In this document: in pieces, positions 17,495 through 26,711 of the stretch | How positions within the stretch are numbered: position 1 is the stretch's first letter | Layout: the number at the start of each line of letters is the position of its first letter | Assembly (NCBI GenBank): GCA_965246995.1 | Contig: OZ252008.1 | Span: forward strand, 744,001 to 808,000 | Length of the DNA stretch: 64,000 nt | Direction of reading: 5' to 3' | Origin: VXRJ01 sp965246995 | Lineage (GTDB): Bacteria; Acidobacteriota; Vicinamibacteria; Vicinamibacterales; UBA8438 | Notes under the pieces: model-generated | The model's input: the letters and a program-made list of their open reading frames with translations, nothing else | The model's database searches: none | Told to the model about the DNA's origin: nothing | Position numbers and translations under genes: made by a program

Positions 17495-19020
17495 TGGCGG
17501 GTGGTGCCGTGACCGCCGCCGTGCTGTTGGCGCGGGCCAGGATCGCGCCGAGCGCCGCGTCGCCACCACTCGACCCCGCACTGCGTGAGACACCCGTGTC
17601 CGATGTTTGCTACGACTCCCGTCGCGTTACCTATCGAGCCGTCTTCGTCGCGGTGCCAGGCAGGCAATTCGACGGCGCACGGTTCGTGTCCGACGCCGTG
17701 TCGCGCGGTGCGTCGTTGGTCGTGAGCGAGACAGCGCCGACGGAGAGTACTCCGGTTCCCTGGTTGCGGGTCCCGAATGCGCGCGTCGCGCTGTCTGCTC
17801 TCGCTGCTGCGTTCCATCGCGATCCGAGCGATGAATTGCTCGTGGTCGGCGTCACCGGAACGAACGGCAAGACGACGACGACCTATCTGATCGAATCGGT
17901 CCTCGAGCAGGCGGCGATTCCGTCGGGTCGAATCTCCACCGTTTCGAACCGGGTCGCGCACGGTGGAGTGGACGACGAAAAGCCGGCTGTCCATACGACC
18001 CCGGAGGCCCCGGAAGTCCACGCGATGCTCCGCGCAATGCGTGACGCGGGCTCGCGCGCCTGTGTGCTGGAAACCTCCTCGCACGCACTCGCACTCCACC
18101 GCGTGGACCACGTGCGTTTCGGTGCCGGCGTCTTCACCAATCTGACGCGCGATCACCTCGACTTCCATGGCGGAATGGAGCCGTACTTCGCCGCCAAGCG
18201 GCGTCTGTTCGAACTGTTGACGGATCGTGCGCCTGCCGTCGTCAACATCGACGATCCGTACGGCGCACGCCTCGCCGCGACGGTTGGCCGGCCGATCACG
18301 TACGCGATCGATACGCCGGCCGATGTCACGGCGGCCCGTCTGGATACGGGGGCTGACGGCACGCGCATCGACGCCGCGACACCGCGCGGCGCACTCAGTA
18401 TCCGCTCGCCCCTCGTCGGCCGGACCAACGCCGGCAACCTGCTCGCAGCGGCCGCGACCGGTATCGCTCTCGACCTGTCATCCGGTGCGATCGAAGCCGG
18501 ACTAGAGGCGGTCGAGGGGGTGCCGGGACGGATGGAACGGGTGACGATGCCGGGCGACGACATCGACGTGATCGTTGATTTTGCGCACACCGATGATGCA
18601 CTCCGCCGCCTGCTCGAGACGATTCGTCCGTTGGCTACACACCGCGTGGTCACGGTATTCGGTTGCGGCGGCGACCGCGACACGACGAAGCGCCCGCTGA
18701 TGGGGGCAGTTGCGGCGCGGTTGAGCGACGGGGTGATTCTCACTTCCGACAACCCCCGATCGGAGGATCCCCACGCGATCATCCGGCAAATCGAAACCGG
18801 GATGACCGCCGAGGGTGACTCCGCCGACTATCGGAGCGTGCCGGATCGCGCATCTGCGATTGCCCTGGCGATCCGAGACGCGTTGCCGGGGGACATGGTC
18901 GTCATTGCCGGAAAGGGACATGAACGGACGCAGGTGATAGGGCCGGAAGTACTTCCGTTCAACGATGTTGCCGAGGCGCAGGCGGCGCTCCGCATGCGGC
19001 GGGCCGGGATCGAGGCGTGA
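17494..19020 (+). CDS. murE: UDP-MurNAc-L-Ala-D-Glu:meso-diaminopimelate ligase MurE
   Basis: 508 aa from ATG 17494, which shares one base with the ftsI stop (TGATG). The frame is open upstream to 17440 but those residues lie inside ftsI. ATP-binding GVTGTNGKTTTTYL near residue 121, carbamylated-lysine region ETSSHALALHRV, and DNPRSEDP near residue 418. DNPR is the signature of ligases adding meso-DAP rather than lysine, so the wall is predicted to be DAP-type. Cytoplasmic; third amino-acid addition to the stem peptide. Confidence 0.95.
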   Translation: MAGGAVTAAVLLARARIAPSAASPPLDPALRETPVSDVCYDSRRVTYRAVFVAVPGRQFDGARFVSDAVSRGASLVVSETAPTESTPVPWLRVPNARVALSALAAAFHRDPSDELLVVGVTGTNGKTTTTYLIESVLEQAAIPSGRISTVSNRVAHGGVDDEKPAVHTTPEAPEVHAMLRAMRDAGSRACVLETSSHALALHRVDHVRFGAGVFTNLTRDHLDFHGGMEPYFAAKRRLFELLTDRAPAVVNIDDPYGARLAATVGRPITYAIDTPADVTAARLDTGADGTRIDAATPRGALSIRSPLVGRTNAGNLLAAAATGIALDLSSGAIEAGLEAVEGVPGRMERVTMPGDDIDVIVDFAHTDDALRRLLETIRPLATHRVVTVFGCGGDRDTTKRPLMGAVAARLSDGVILTSDNPRSEDPHAIIRQIETGMTAEGDSADYRSVPDRASAIALAIRDALPGDMVVIAGKGHERTQVIGPEVLPFNDVAEAQAALRMRRAGIEA

Positions 19021-19045
19021 CGGGAGAGTGGCAGGTGGCGAGCCG

Positions 19046-20455
19046 GTGCGGCTTCGGGCGGACGAGTTGGCCGCGGCAGCGGGCGGCGCGCTCATCGCCG
19101 GTTCACCGGAGCGCCACGTGGAGGGTTTCTCGATTGACAGCCGCCGGATTCGGCGCGGCGATTGGTTCGTCGCGATTCGCGGCGAGCGGTTCGACGGTCA
19201 CGGGTTCATCGCCGACGCACTACACCAAGGAGCGGCGGGCGTGATCGTGAGTGATCGCAACGTGCTGGCCGGGTCTGGCGGGACGGGAGCGGCCCCGGTG
19301 GTGATCGTCGTCGACGACACCACCGAGGCGCTCCAGTCAATCGCGCGTCACATCCGTCGGCGGTCGGGAGCCCAGGTGGTGGCGATCACCGGGAGTGTGG
19401 GCAAGACGACGACGAAGGAACTGACCGCGTCGTTTCTCGCGACACGCCACGATGTCGTCCGGAATGCGGGCAACCTCAATAACCACATCGGCCTGCCGCT
19501 CTCCCTGCTCGACCTGCGCCATGGCGCGCGGGTGGCTGTCATGGAACTGGGAATGAACCATGCGGGCGAGATCCGGACCCTGGTCGGAATCGCCGAGCCC
19601 GACGTCCGGGTCTGGACCAATGTGCGCGAAGTGCATGCTGCTTCGTTCGCGTCGATTGAGGCAATCGCGGATGCGAAGGCGGAGGTGCTCGACGAGGCGG
19701 GGCCAGACGACCACCTGGTGGCGAACGCGGGAGACCCGCGCGTGATGGCGAGGATTGCCGGTTTCCCCGGCAGCGTGACGACGTTCGGCGTCGGCGACGG
19801 GACGGGTGCTGATGTCTGCGCGACGGAGGTGGATGATCGCGGCCTCGAGGGATGGTCCGCCCAAGTGCGAACGCCGGCGGGCGACACGACCGTCCACGCG
19901 CATCTGGTGGGCGCGGGGCATGTCGCGAACCTCCTCGCCGCCATCGCCGTCGCGCTCCGCTTCGGCGTCCCGCTGCAGGCCATGGTGGAGGTCGCCCAGA
20001 CATTTGGTCCTCCGCCCCGGCGTGGCGAGGTGACCCGTTTGCGCGACGGCATCACGCTCGTCGACGACTCCTACAATTCCAACCCGGCCGCGCTGGCCCA
20101 GGTTCTCGCATCCCTTGGCCGGGAGACGAAACACGGGCGGCGCGTGGCCATTCTGGGCGAGATGCTCGAGCTGGGCGAGCGCGCGGTGGCGTTGCACCAG
20201 GAGAGTGGGCGCGCGGCAAGAAACGCGGGGTTCGACCTGGTAGTTGCGGTGGGTGGCGACGACGCAGCGGCGCTGGCCGATGGCGCTCGTGCGGCAGGCT
20301 TGGCGGACGAGGCGGTCGTCGTCTGCGCCGACAGTGACACGGCGGCAGATGTGGCGGCGGAGTGGATCCGTCCGGGCGATCTCGTGCTCGTGAAGGGATC
20401 CCGCGGAACCCGGACCGAGGTGGTGGCAGACCGGTTGAAGGAGGTGTGGGCCTGA
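19046..20455 (+). CDS. murF: UDP-MurNAc-tripeptide:D-Ala-D-Ala ligase MurF
   Basis: 469 aa, ATP-dependent, adds D-Ala-D-Ala to complete the UDP-MurNAc-pentapeptide. ATP site AITGSVGKTTTKELTASFL near residue 115, NLNNHIGLPLSLLDL, ELGMNHAGEI and DDSYNSNPAAL are all characteristic. Start GTG 19046 (VRLRADELAAAAGG) has AGGTGG about 7 nt upstream; the frame is open back to 18965 but overlaps murE and looks non-coding there. It ends 1 nt inside mraY. Confidence 0.94.
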   Translation: MRLRADELAAAAGGALIAGSPERHVEGFSIDSRRIRRGDWFVAIRGERFDGHGFIADALHQGAAGVIVSDRNVLAGSGGTGAAPVVIVVDDTTEALQSIARHIRRRSGAQVVAITGSVGKTTTKELTASFLATRHDVVRNAGNLNNHIGLPLSLLDLRHGARVAVMELGMNHAGEIRTLVGIAEPDVRVWTNVREVHAASFASIEAIADAKAEVLDEAGPDDHLVANAGDPRVMARIAGFPGSVTTFGVGDGTGADVCATEVDDRGLEGWSAQVRTPAGDTTVHAHLVGAGHVANLLAAIAVALRFGVPLQAMVEVAQTFGPPPRRGEVTRLRDGITLVDDSYNSNPAALAQVLASLGRETKHGRRVAILGEMLELGERAVALHQESGRAARNAGFDLVVAVGGDDAAALADGARAAGLADEAVVVCADSDTAADVAAEWIRPGDLVLVKGSRGTRTEVVADRLKEVWA

Positions 20456-21540
20456 TGCTGTACCACCTCCTTTTCCCATTGGCCGACGAGTTCGGTCTGT
20501 TGAACGTGGTGCAGTACATCACCTTCCGTACTGCCGCCGCGAGCATCACGGCGTTCGTCGTGTCGCTCGCGTTCGGTCCGTTCACGATCCGCCGGCTCCG
20601 CGCGCTCGGCGCGCGCCAGCCGATTCGGGCCGACGGGCCGGCGACGCATCAACAGAAGCAGGGCATGCCGACGATGGGCGGACTGTTGATCCTGGGGGCG
20701 GCATTTGTTCCGACGCTGCTCTGGGCCGACCTGACGAACGTCTACGTCTGGATCGCGTTTATCGCTACTGCGGCGTTTGGCGCTATCGGCCTGGTGGACG
20801 ATGTCCTGAAGGTGCGGAGCGGATCGCACCGCGGGCTATCGGCGCGCGGGAAGCTGGTGTTTCAGGGGGCGGTCGGCGCCGGGGTCGGTGTCGCACTGTT
20901 GCAGCTCTCGACCGAGGGCGTCTACAGCACGGAGATGCTGTTTCCGTTCTTCAAGCAATTCACACCCGACATCGGCTGGCTCTACGTCCCATTCGCGATG
21001 CTGGTGCTGGTCTTCGCGTCGAACGCGGTCAACCTGACCGACGGACTGGATGGCCTGGCGATCAGCGTCTTCACGGTGGCAGCGGGTGCGTTTACTGCGC
21101 TCACCTACGTCAGCGGCCATGCCGAGATCGCCGAGTTCCTCCTGCTGGTCCGCTTCCCCCCCGCGGGCGAGCTGACCATCTTCTGCGGCTCGCTGGTCGG
21201 GGCGGGGCTCGGGTTCCTCTGGTACAACTCCTACCCCGCCCAAATGATCATGGGCGACGTCGGATCGCTCGCCCTGGGCGGCGCCCTCGGCACGGTTGCC
21301 CTGCTGATCAAGCAGGAGCTGTTGCTGCCCATCGTTGGCGCCGTCTTCGTTCTGGAAGCGGTATCGGTGATCCTGCAGGTCGGTTCGTTCAAGCTGACCG
21401 GCCGGCGCATCTTCAAGATGGCGCCGATCCATCACCACTTCGAACAGATCGGCTGGAGCGAACCGAAGATCATCAGCCGCTTCCTGATCCTGGCGATCGT
21501 TTTCGCACTCTTCAGCTTGACCACGTTGAAACTGCGATGA
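20455..21540 (+). CDS. mraY: Phospho-MurNAc-pentapeptide transferase MraY
   Basis: 361-aa integral membrane enzyme that makes lipid I from UDP-MurNAc-pentapeptide and undecaprenyl phosphate. GPATHQQKQGMPTMGGLLIL, the Mg-binding LVDDVLK (residue about 115), NLTDGLDGLA (about 193), NSYPAQMIMGDVGSLALGG and the APIHHHFE triad (about 323) are present, with about 10 membrane segments. ATG 20455 shares one base with the murF stop and has GAAGGAGGT upstream. It overlaps murD by 4 nt. Confidence 0.97.
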   Translation: MLYHLLFPLADEFGLLNVVQYITFRTAAASITAFVVSLAFGPFTIRRLRALGARQPIRADGPATHQQKQGMPTMGGLLILGAAFVPTLLWADLTNVYVWIAFIATAAFGAIGLVDDVLKVRSGSHRGLSARGKLVFQGAVGAGVGVALLQLSTEGVYSTEMLFPFFKQFTPDIGWLYVPFAMLVLVFASNAVNLTDGLDGLAISVFTVAAGAFTALTYVSGHAEIAEFLLLVRFPPAGELTIFCGSLVGAGLGFLWYNSYPAQMIMGDVGSLALGGALGTVALLIKQELLLPIVGAVFVLEAVSVILQVGSFKLTGRRIFKMAPIHHHFEQIGWSEPKIISRFLILAIVFALFSLTTLKLR

Positions 21541-22907
21541 ATCCGGACACAACGCGCGGCTATTCGGTGACCGGCGCGCAGGCGGTGGTGGTGGGTGCCG
21601 GCCGGAGTGGCGCGGCGGCGGCGGCGCTGCTCGCCCGTCGCGGAGCCCACGTCACCCTCAGTGAACAGCGCGCCGGGATGCCCGATGCCGCGGTCGAACT
21701 CCGCGAGGCGGGCATCCAACTCGAGCTGGGAGGGCACCGGACGGAGACCTTTGCCGCCGCCGACCTGATCGTGCTGAGCCCGGGCGTCTCACCCCGGCTG
21801 CCGGTGGTGGCGAAGGCGCGCGCGCGCGGTGTTCCGGTCATCAGCGAGGTGGAGCTGGCGGCGCGTTGGTTGCAGGGGCGAATCGTCGCCGTGACCGGCA
21901 CGAAGGGAAAGTCGACCACGGTGGTGCTGGCCGGACGGATGCTTGATGCAGGCGGGCAGCGCGCCGTGGTCGGTGGGAACATTGGCGTCGCTCTCAGCAG
22001 CCAGGTGGATGCATCGACGCCCGATGCGGTTCACGTGGTCGAGGTGAGCAGCTTTCAGCTGGAGCTGACCGATACGTTCCGGCCCTGGATCGCCGTCTGC
22101 CTGAACCTGTCGCCCGACCACCTCGACCGTCACGCCAGCTTTGCCGAGTACGCCGCGGCGAAGCGGCGGATCTTCGCCAACCAGACGAGCGACGACACGA
22201 TGGTGATCAATGCGGACGACCCGGCGGTGCTCGAGTTGGCCCGGACGGGGCACGCACGGGCACTCCGTTTTGCGATCGACACACCTCTGGATGACGGCGT
22301 GCAGGTGACCGACGCCTGGATCACCCGCCGCTCGTCGTCCGGTGAAGAGCGTCTGGTGCCGCGGGCGGCGGTGCGGATGCCGGGCCGCCACCTGCTGAGT
22401 GATGTCGCCGCCGCCGCCGCGGTCGGATCGATCGCCGGTGTTGCGGCCGAGGCGATGACGCGCGTCGTCGAGTCGTTCACCGGCCTGCCGCACACGCTGG
22501 AGTTTGTCGGCGAGGTGGGGGGTGTGCGGTACGTCAATGACTCGAAGGCGACCAACCTCGTATCGGCGCGCGCCGCGATCGAGTGTTTTGGTTCCGGGCT
22601 GACCGTGATCCTCGGGGGGCGCTTCAAGGGTGGACGCTTCGAAGATCTCCGTTCTCCACTCGTCGATCGCGGCGCCGTGGTGGTGGCGATCGGCGAAGCG
22701 CGTGAGCGGATCCGCGCGGCCCTTGCCCCGGAGGTGCCGGTGCACGCGGCGGAGACCATGGCCGAGGCGGTCGGGACGGCGTCAGCCAAGACCCGCCCCG
22801 GCGGAACGGTGCTGCTGGCGCCTGCGTGCGCCAGCCTGGACATGTTCGGCGACTACGCCGCGCGCGGGGTGGCGTTCAAGGAGGCGGTGGTCGCACTGGA
22901 GCGATGA
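21537..22907 (+). CDS. murD: UDP-MurNAc-L-Ala:D-Glu ligase MurD
   Basis: 456 aa, cytoplasmic, second amino-acid addition. N-terminal Rossmann-type VVVGAGRSGAAAAALLARRG, ATP site AVTGTKGKSTTVVLAG near residue 120, NLSPDHLDRHASFAEYAAAK, and YVNDSKATNLVSARAAIE. Length is normal. The ATGA overlap with mraY indicates coupled translation. Its stop TGA is the first bases of an inverted-repeat element that separates it from ftsW. Confidence 0.96.
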   Translation: MNPDTTRGYSVTGAQAVVVGAGRSGAAAAALLARRGAHVTLSEQRAGMPDAAVELREAGIQLELGGHRTETFAAADLIVLSPGVSPRLPVVAKARARGVPVISEVELAARWLQGRIVAVTGTKGKSTTVVLAGRMLDAGGQRAVVGGNIGVALSSQVDASTPDAVHVVEVSSFQLELTDTFRPWIAVCLNLSPDHLDRHASFAEYAAAKRRIFANQTSDDTMVINADDPAVLELARTGHARALRFAIDTPLDDGVQVTDAWITRRSSSGEERLVPRAAVRMPGRHLLSDVAAAAAVGSIAGVAAEAMTRVVESFTGLPHTLEFVGEVGGVRYVNDSKATNLVSARAAIECFGSGLTVILGGRFKGGRFEDLRSPLVDRGAVVVAIGEARERIRAALAPEVPVHAAETMAEAVGTASAKTRPGGTVLLAPACASLDMFGDYAARGVAFKEAVVALER

Positions 22908-23012
22908 GCAGTCATCAGTCGGGTTGCGCGGTGGAGAGCTGGCTGCTGGGAGCGCAGACTAGCCCTGGTTTGCGAGGCCGGTGTCTCCTCCCCGTCCGAC
23001 TGATGACTGCTC
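22906..23012. repeat. 107-bp inverted-repeat element between murD and ftsW
   Basis: The perfect 17-bp arms GAGCAGTCATCAGTCGG (22906-22922) and CCGACTGATGACTGCTC (22996-23012) flank 73 bp with no long open frame and a central CTAG. It sits in the only sizeable non-coding gap (177 bp) within the dcw genes. It may be a small non-autonomous insertion or a hairpin that shapes the transcript between murD and ftsW. No obvious target duplication is seen. Confidence 0.6.
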
Positions 23013-23084
23013 CGGCATTCGACTGTATCGGATCCAAAGTCCCGGGCCTGTAGCCCGGAGCGGGCAACGAAGCGGACGGCGAGT

Positions 23085-24185
23085 ATGGCGCGAAAGCTGA
23101 AATCGGACAAGCCGTTGTTCATCGCGACCCTCGTGCTGCTGGGTGCCAGCGTCGTCATGGTCTACAGCGCCTCGGCGATGCTGGCCATGGATCGGTTCGA
23201 GCAGGCCGACTTCTTCCTCTTCCGTCAGGCGACCTGGGTCGTGGCCGGCAGCTTGCTGCTTTGGGGCGTGATGCGGATCGACTACCGCGAATTGAAGCAC
23301 CCGGCGGTGATGTGGACCGGGCTGGCGGTTACCGCGCTCGCCCTGATCGCCGTCCTCTTCTCGACGCCGATCAACGGCACACGTCGCTGGTTCGGTATCG
23401 CGGGGCTTGGCGTGCAGCCTTCCGAACTGGCGAAGTTGATGCTGATCATCTTCGCTGCGGCGCAGCTGGAGCGTGAGATGGCCCGCGTGAATTCGTCGCT
23501 CCGAGCGATGGTGCCGCTTGCGGGGGTGACGCTTGTGGCGACGATGCTGATTCTCCTGCAACCCGACTTCGGCACCGCGATGGCGATTCTGGTGATTCTG
23601 GGTGCGATGGTGTTCGCGGCCGGACTGCACTACCGATATGTCATCGGCGTGGTGCTTCTGGCCGCGCCGGTGATCAGATTGCTGATTTGGGAAGTGCCGT
23701 ACCGGCGCGCGCGACTCACCGCCTTCCTCGATCCGTGGGAAGACCCGCTGGGTGGCGGTTTCCAGGTGGTTCAGTCGCTGATCGCCGTCGGGACCGGCGG
23801 CATCTTCGGTCAGGGGCTGATGCGCGGCGTCCAGAAGCTCTTTTACCTTCCGGAGCCCCACACCGACTTCATCTACGCCGTGATTGCCGAGGAGACCGGT
23901 TTGTTGGGGGCTACCGTCGTACTCGCCTGCTTCGCGGTGATCACCTGGCGCGGGTTCGTCGTAGCGACACACGCGCCTGACCGGTTCGGCGCCTTCCTCG
24001 CGCTGGGTCTGACGACGATGGTGGCGCTGCAGGCGTTTCTGAACATCAGCGTGGTACTGGGGATCGTCCCGACGACCGGCATCCCCCTGCCGTTCGTCAG
24101 CGCGGGCGGGTCGTCACTGCTGATCGGGCTGGTCGGTATGGGGATATTGCTGAACGTGTCACAACACGCGTCGGCCAGGACATGA
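23085..24185 (+). CDS. ftsW: Septal peptidoglycan glycosyltransferase FtsW
   Basis: 366-aa SEDS-family membrane protein that polymerises lipid II at the septum together with FtsI. N-terminal VMVYSASAMLAMDRF, NGTRRWFGIAGLGVQPSEL, the catalytic-region block LLQPDFGTAM, and PEPHTDFIYAVIAEETGLLG followed by GIPLPFVSAGGSSLLIGL at the C-terminus are classic. About 10 membrane segments. The start is ATG 23085; the upstream 177 bp hold an inverted-repeat element. It overlaps murG by 4 nt. Confidence 0.95.
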   Translation: MARKLKSDKPLFIATLVLLGASVVMVYSASAMLAMDRFEQADFFLFRQATWVVAGSLLLWGVMRIDYRELKHPAVMWTGLAVTALALIAVLFSTPINGTRRWFGIAGLGVQPSELAKLMLIIFAAAQLEREMARVNSSLRAMVPLAGVTLVATMLILLQPDFGTAMAILVILGAMVFAAGLHYRYVIGVVLLAAPVIRLLIWEVPYRRARLTAFLDPWEDPLGGGFQVVQSLIAVGTGGIFGQGLMRGVQKLFYLPEPHTDFIYAVIAEETGLLGATVVLACFAVITWRGFVVATHAPDRFGAFLALGLTTMVALQAFLNISVVLGIVPTTGIPLPFVSAGGSSLLIGLVGMGILLNVSQHASART

Positions 24186-25285
24186 CGGTGGTGTTTGCGG
24201 GAGGTGGGACCGGCGGTCACCTGTTTCCGGGGATTGCAGTAGCACGGGCTTTGGTGGCACGCCATCCGGGGGCGTCGGTGTTGTTTGCGGGGACCGGGCG
24301 TGGCGTCGAGGCGCATGCGCTCGCTCGGGAGGGATTCGCGTTCGAGGTGGTCCGGAGCGCAGGCCTGGTGGGCAAGTCGCTTCCGGCGATCTGTCGGGCT
24401 CTCGCGCTGGTTCCCGTGTCGTTTGCCGATGCGGTGCGGTTGTTGCGCCGAACGCGTCCCGATCTGGTGATCGGCCTGGGAGGCTACAGCGCCGGACCAC
24501 TCGTCCTCTCCGCGGCGCTCAGCGGACGCCCGACGATGCTAATGGAGCAGAACGCGGTGCCGGGACTGACCAATCGACTGCTCGCACCGGTGGTACGTGC
24601 GGCGGCGGTCTCGTTCGCATCAGCCGCGGTGCGCTTCGGTGCGAAGGCATTTATTGCCGGCAACCCGGTCCGCGCTGCGTTCTTCGAGATTGGCGCCGCG
24701 CGCGCGACCCGTCGGAGCGGGCCTCTGCGCCTCCTCGTGGTTGGCGGATCGCTGGGGGCGCACCGGTTGAACGTGGCCATGGTATCGGTCGCGCCGGCTG
24801 TCGCAGCAGCGGTGCCGGGCGGGATCGAAGTGACCCACCAGACCGGGGAGCGCGACTGCGAGTTTGTGCGTGACGGCTACCGGCAGGCGGGAATCGATGC
24901 GCGCGTCGAACCGTTCATCGATGCGATGGCGGACGAGATGGCAGCCGCAGACCTGATTGCCTGCCGTGCCGGGGCGACGACGCTCGCTGAAGTGGCAGCG
25001 GCCGGGTTGCCGGCGGTCGTGGTTCCGCTGCCGGTGTCCGCGGGCGACCATCAGCGCCGCAACGCGGCGGTCTTCACCGAGGCGGGGGCAGCCGAGACGA
25101 TTGAAGAAGCCGAGCTGGACAGACGGATGGCCGAATGTCTGGCGGCGCTGGCGAACGACGCAGAGCGGCGCCGGTCGATGTGTGAGGCGGCACGGCGGCT
25201 GGCTCGCCCGGACGCGGCCGATCGCATCGTCAGGCGGGCGGAGGAACTCATGGGCCTTGCCGCATCTGGCGCAGGGCGATCGTAG
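24182..25285 (+). CDS. murG: UDP-GlcNAc:lipid I N-acetylglucosaminyltransferase MurG
   Basis: 367 aa, GT28 family, peripheral membrane enzyme that makes lipid II. GGGTGGHLFPGIAVARAL at residues about 6-23, GLGGYSAGPLVLSA near 100, the donor-site blocks LLVVGGSLGAHRLN, VEPFIDAMADEMAAADLIAC and CRAGATTLAEVAAAGLPAV. Normal length. ATGACGGTGG overlaps the ftsW stop by 4 nt; murC follows after about 22 nt. Confidence 0.96.
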   Translation: MTVVFAGGGTGGHLFPGIAVARALVARHPGASVLFAGTGRGVEAHALAREGFAFEVVRSAGLVGKSLPAICRALALVPVSFADAVRLLRRTRPDLVIGLGGYSAGPLVLSAALSGRPTMLMEQNAVPGLTNRLLAPVVRAAAVSFASAAVRFGAKAFIAGNPVRAAFFEIGAARATRRSGPLRLLVVGGSLGAHRLNVAMVSVAPAVAAAVPGGIEVTHQTGERDCEFVRDGYRQAGIDARVEPFIDAMADEMAAADLIACRAGATTLAEVAAAGLPAVVVPLPVSAGDHQRRNAAVFTEAGAAETIEEAELDRRMAECLAALANDAERRRSMCEAARRLARPDAADRIVRRAEELMGLAASGAGRS

Positions 25286-25307
25286 GGGCGTGATAGGGAC
25301 GGGACGT

Positions 25308-26711
25308 GTGCTCGAAGGAGTCAAGCGGGTTCACATGGTGGGCATCGGTGGGGTCGGAATGAGTGGCATTGCAATGTTGCTCGACAGCCAGGGATATGAG
25401 GTGAGCGGCTCGGACCTGTCCGCTTCGGCCGCGTTGGAGCGTCTCCGTGCGGCTGGCCTGCCTGTGGTCGTGGGTCATGCCGCGTCGCATCTCGATCAAC
25501 CGCAGGCGCCCAATCTCGTGGTCGTGTCGTCTGCGGTTCCTGACGACAACCCGGAACTGATCGAGGCGCGGCGCCGCGGCATCCCGATCGTCGGCCGCGG
25601 CGCGATGCTGGCGGAACTGGCCCGGGAAAAACGGACACTCGCGGTTGTCGGGTCGCACGGAAAGACCACCACGACATCGATGGCTGCGCTGATTCTCGAG
25701 GCGGCCGGGCTGGATCCAACGGTAGTGGTTGGCGGCGTAGTGCGCTCGTTCGGCAGCAACGTCCGCCAGGGGACGGGCGATGTGATGGTGATCGAGGCGG
25801 ACGAGAGCGACCGGTCGTTTCTCCAGCTCACGCCGCACGTGGCAGTTCTCACGAACGTGGACGACGAGCACGTCGAGGCGTACGACGCCGGGATCGGCGG
25901 CCTCGAGGAAGCGTTCCGGCAGTTCTCTCGCCGCGTTCAGGATGACGGGGGCCAGGTGATCTGGTGCGCCGACGATCCACGTCTCCGTGCAATGCTCGGC
26001 CCTGACCGGGACAATCGGACAGCGTACGGGACGTTCGGCATCGACTCGGAGATGGCGTACGTTCGTGCGTGCGACCCCGACTACCTTCCTGAAGGAACAC
26101 GCTGCGTCATCAGGATTGCAGAACAGTCGTACAACCTGGAACTGCAGGTGCCGGGTCGGCACAACCTGCTGGATGCGCTCGCCGCGGTTGCCGCGGCGAT
26201 GACGATGGGGGTTCCGCCGGGTGAAGCCGCGGCCGCGTTGGCGCGGTTCACGGGAGTCGATCGCCGTTTCGAAACGTTCCAGGCCCCCGGGGACGTCGAA
26301 CTGATCGATGACTACGGCCACCATCCGACCGAAATCGCGGCGGTGATCGAGACGGCGCGCCTCCGCCGCCCACGCCGGCTGATCGTCGTCTTCGAGCCCC
26401 ACCGCTACAGCCGTACCGCACGGCTGCTCAATCGGTTCGGCGCCGCGCTCGCCCTGGCCGATCAGGTGATCCTGACCGAGCTGTACGCGGCCAGCGAGCC
26501 TCCGATCGAAGGCGTGGATGCGAACGCCGTCGCGGATGCGGTGCGGCGCCATGCGAACGTCAGTGTGGAAGTTGCGACCAGCCACGCCGACGCGGTGGAG
26601 CGGGTCGCCGCGGTCGCGGGCGGCGGCGACATCGTTGCGATCCTGGGTGCCGGCACGATCGGAAGACTGCGTCCGCAGATCGTCGCCGCGCTCGAAGAGA
26701 GGGCGCGATGA
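25308..26711 (+). CDS. murC: UDP-N-acetylmuramate:L-alanine ligase MurC
   Basis: 467 aa from GTG 25308, which yields the usual N-terminus MLEGVKRVHMVGIGGVGMSG. An upstream GTG at 25290 and ATG 25335 are alternatives. ATP-binding VVGSHGKTTTTSMAALIL near residue 115, EADESDRSFLQLTP, TNVDDEHVEAYD and DDYGHHPTEIAAVI are diagnostic. It adds the first amino acid to UDP-MurNAc. It ends with a 4-nt overlap into ftsQ; murB and ddl, often found here, are missing. Confidence 0.94.
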   Translation: MLEGVKRVHMVGIGGVGMSGIAMLLDSQGYEVSGSDLSASAALERLRAAGLPVVVGHAASHLDQPQAPNLVVVSSAVPDDNPELIEARRRGIPIVGRGAMLAELAREKRTLAVVGSHGKTTTTSMAALILEAAGLDPTVVVGGVVRSFGSNVRQGTGDVMVIEADESDRSFLQLTPHVAVLTNVDDEHVEAYDAGIGGLEEAFRQFSRRVQDDGGQVIWCADDPRLRAMLGPDRDNRTAYGTFGIDSEMAYVRACDPDYLPEGTRCVIRIAEQSYNLELQVPGRHNLLDALAAVAAAMTMGVPPGEAAAALARFTGVDRRFETFQAPGDVELIDDYGHHPTEIAAVIETARLRRPRRLIVVFEPHRYSRTARLLNRFGAALALADQVILTELYAASEPPIEGVDANAVADAVRRHANVSVEVATSHADAVERVAAVAGGGDIVAILGAGTIGRLRPQIVAALEERAR

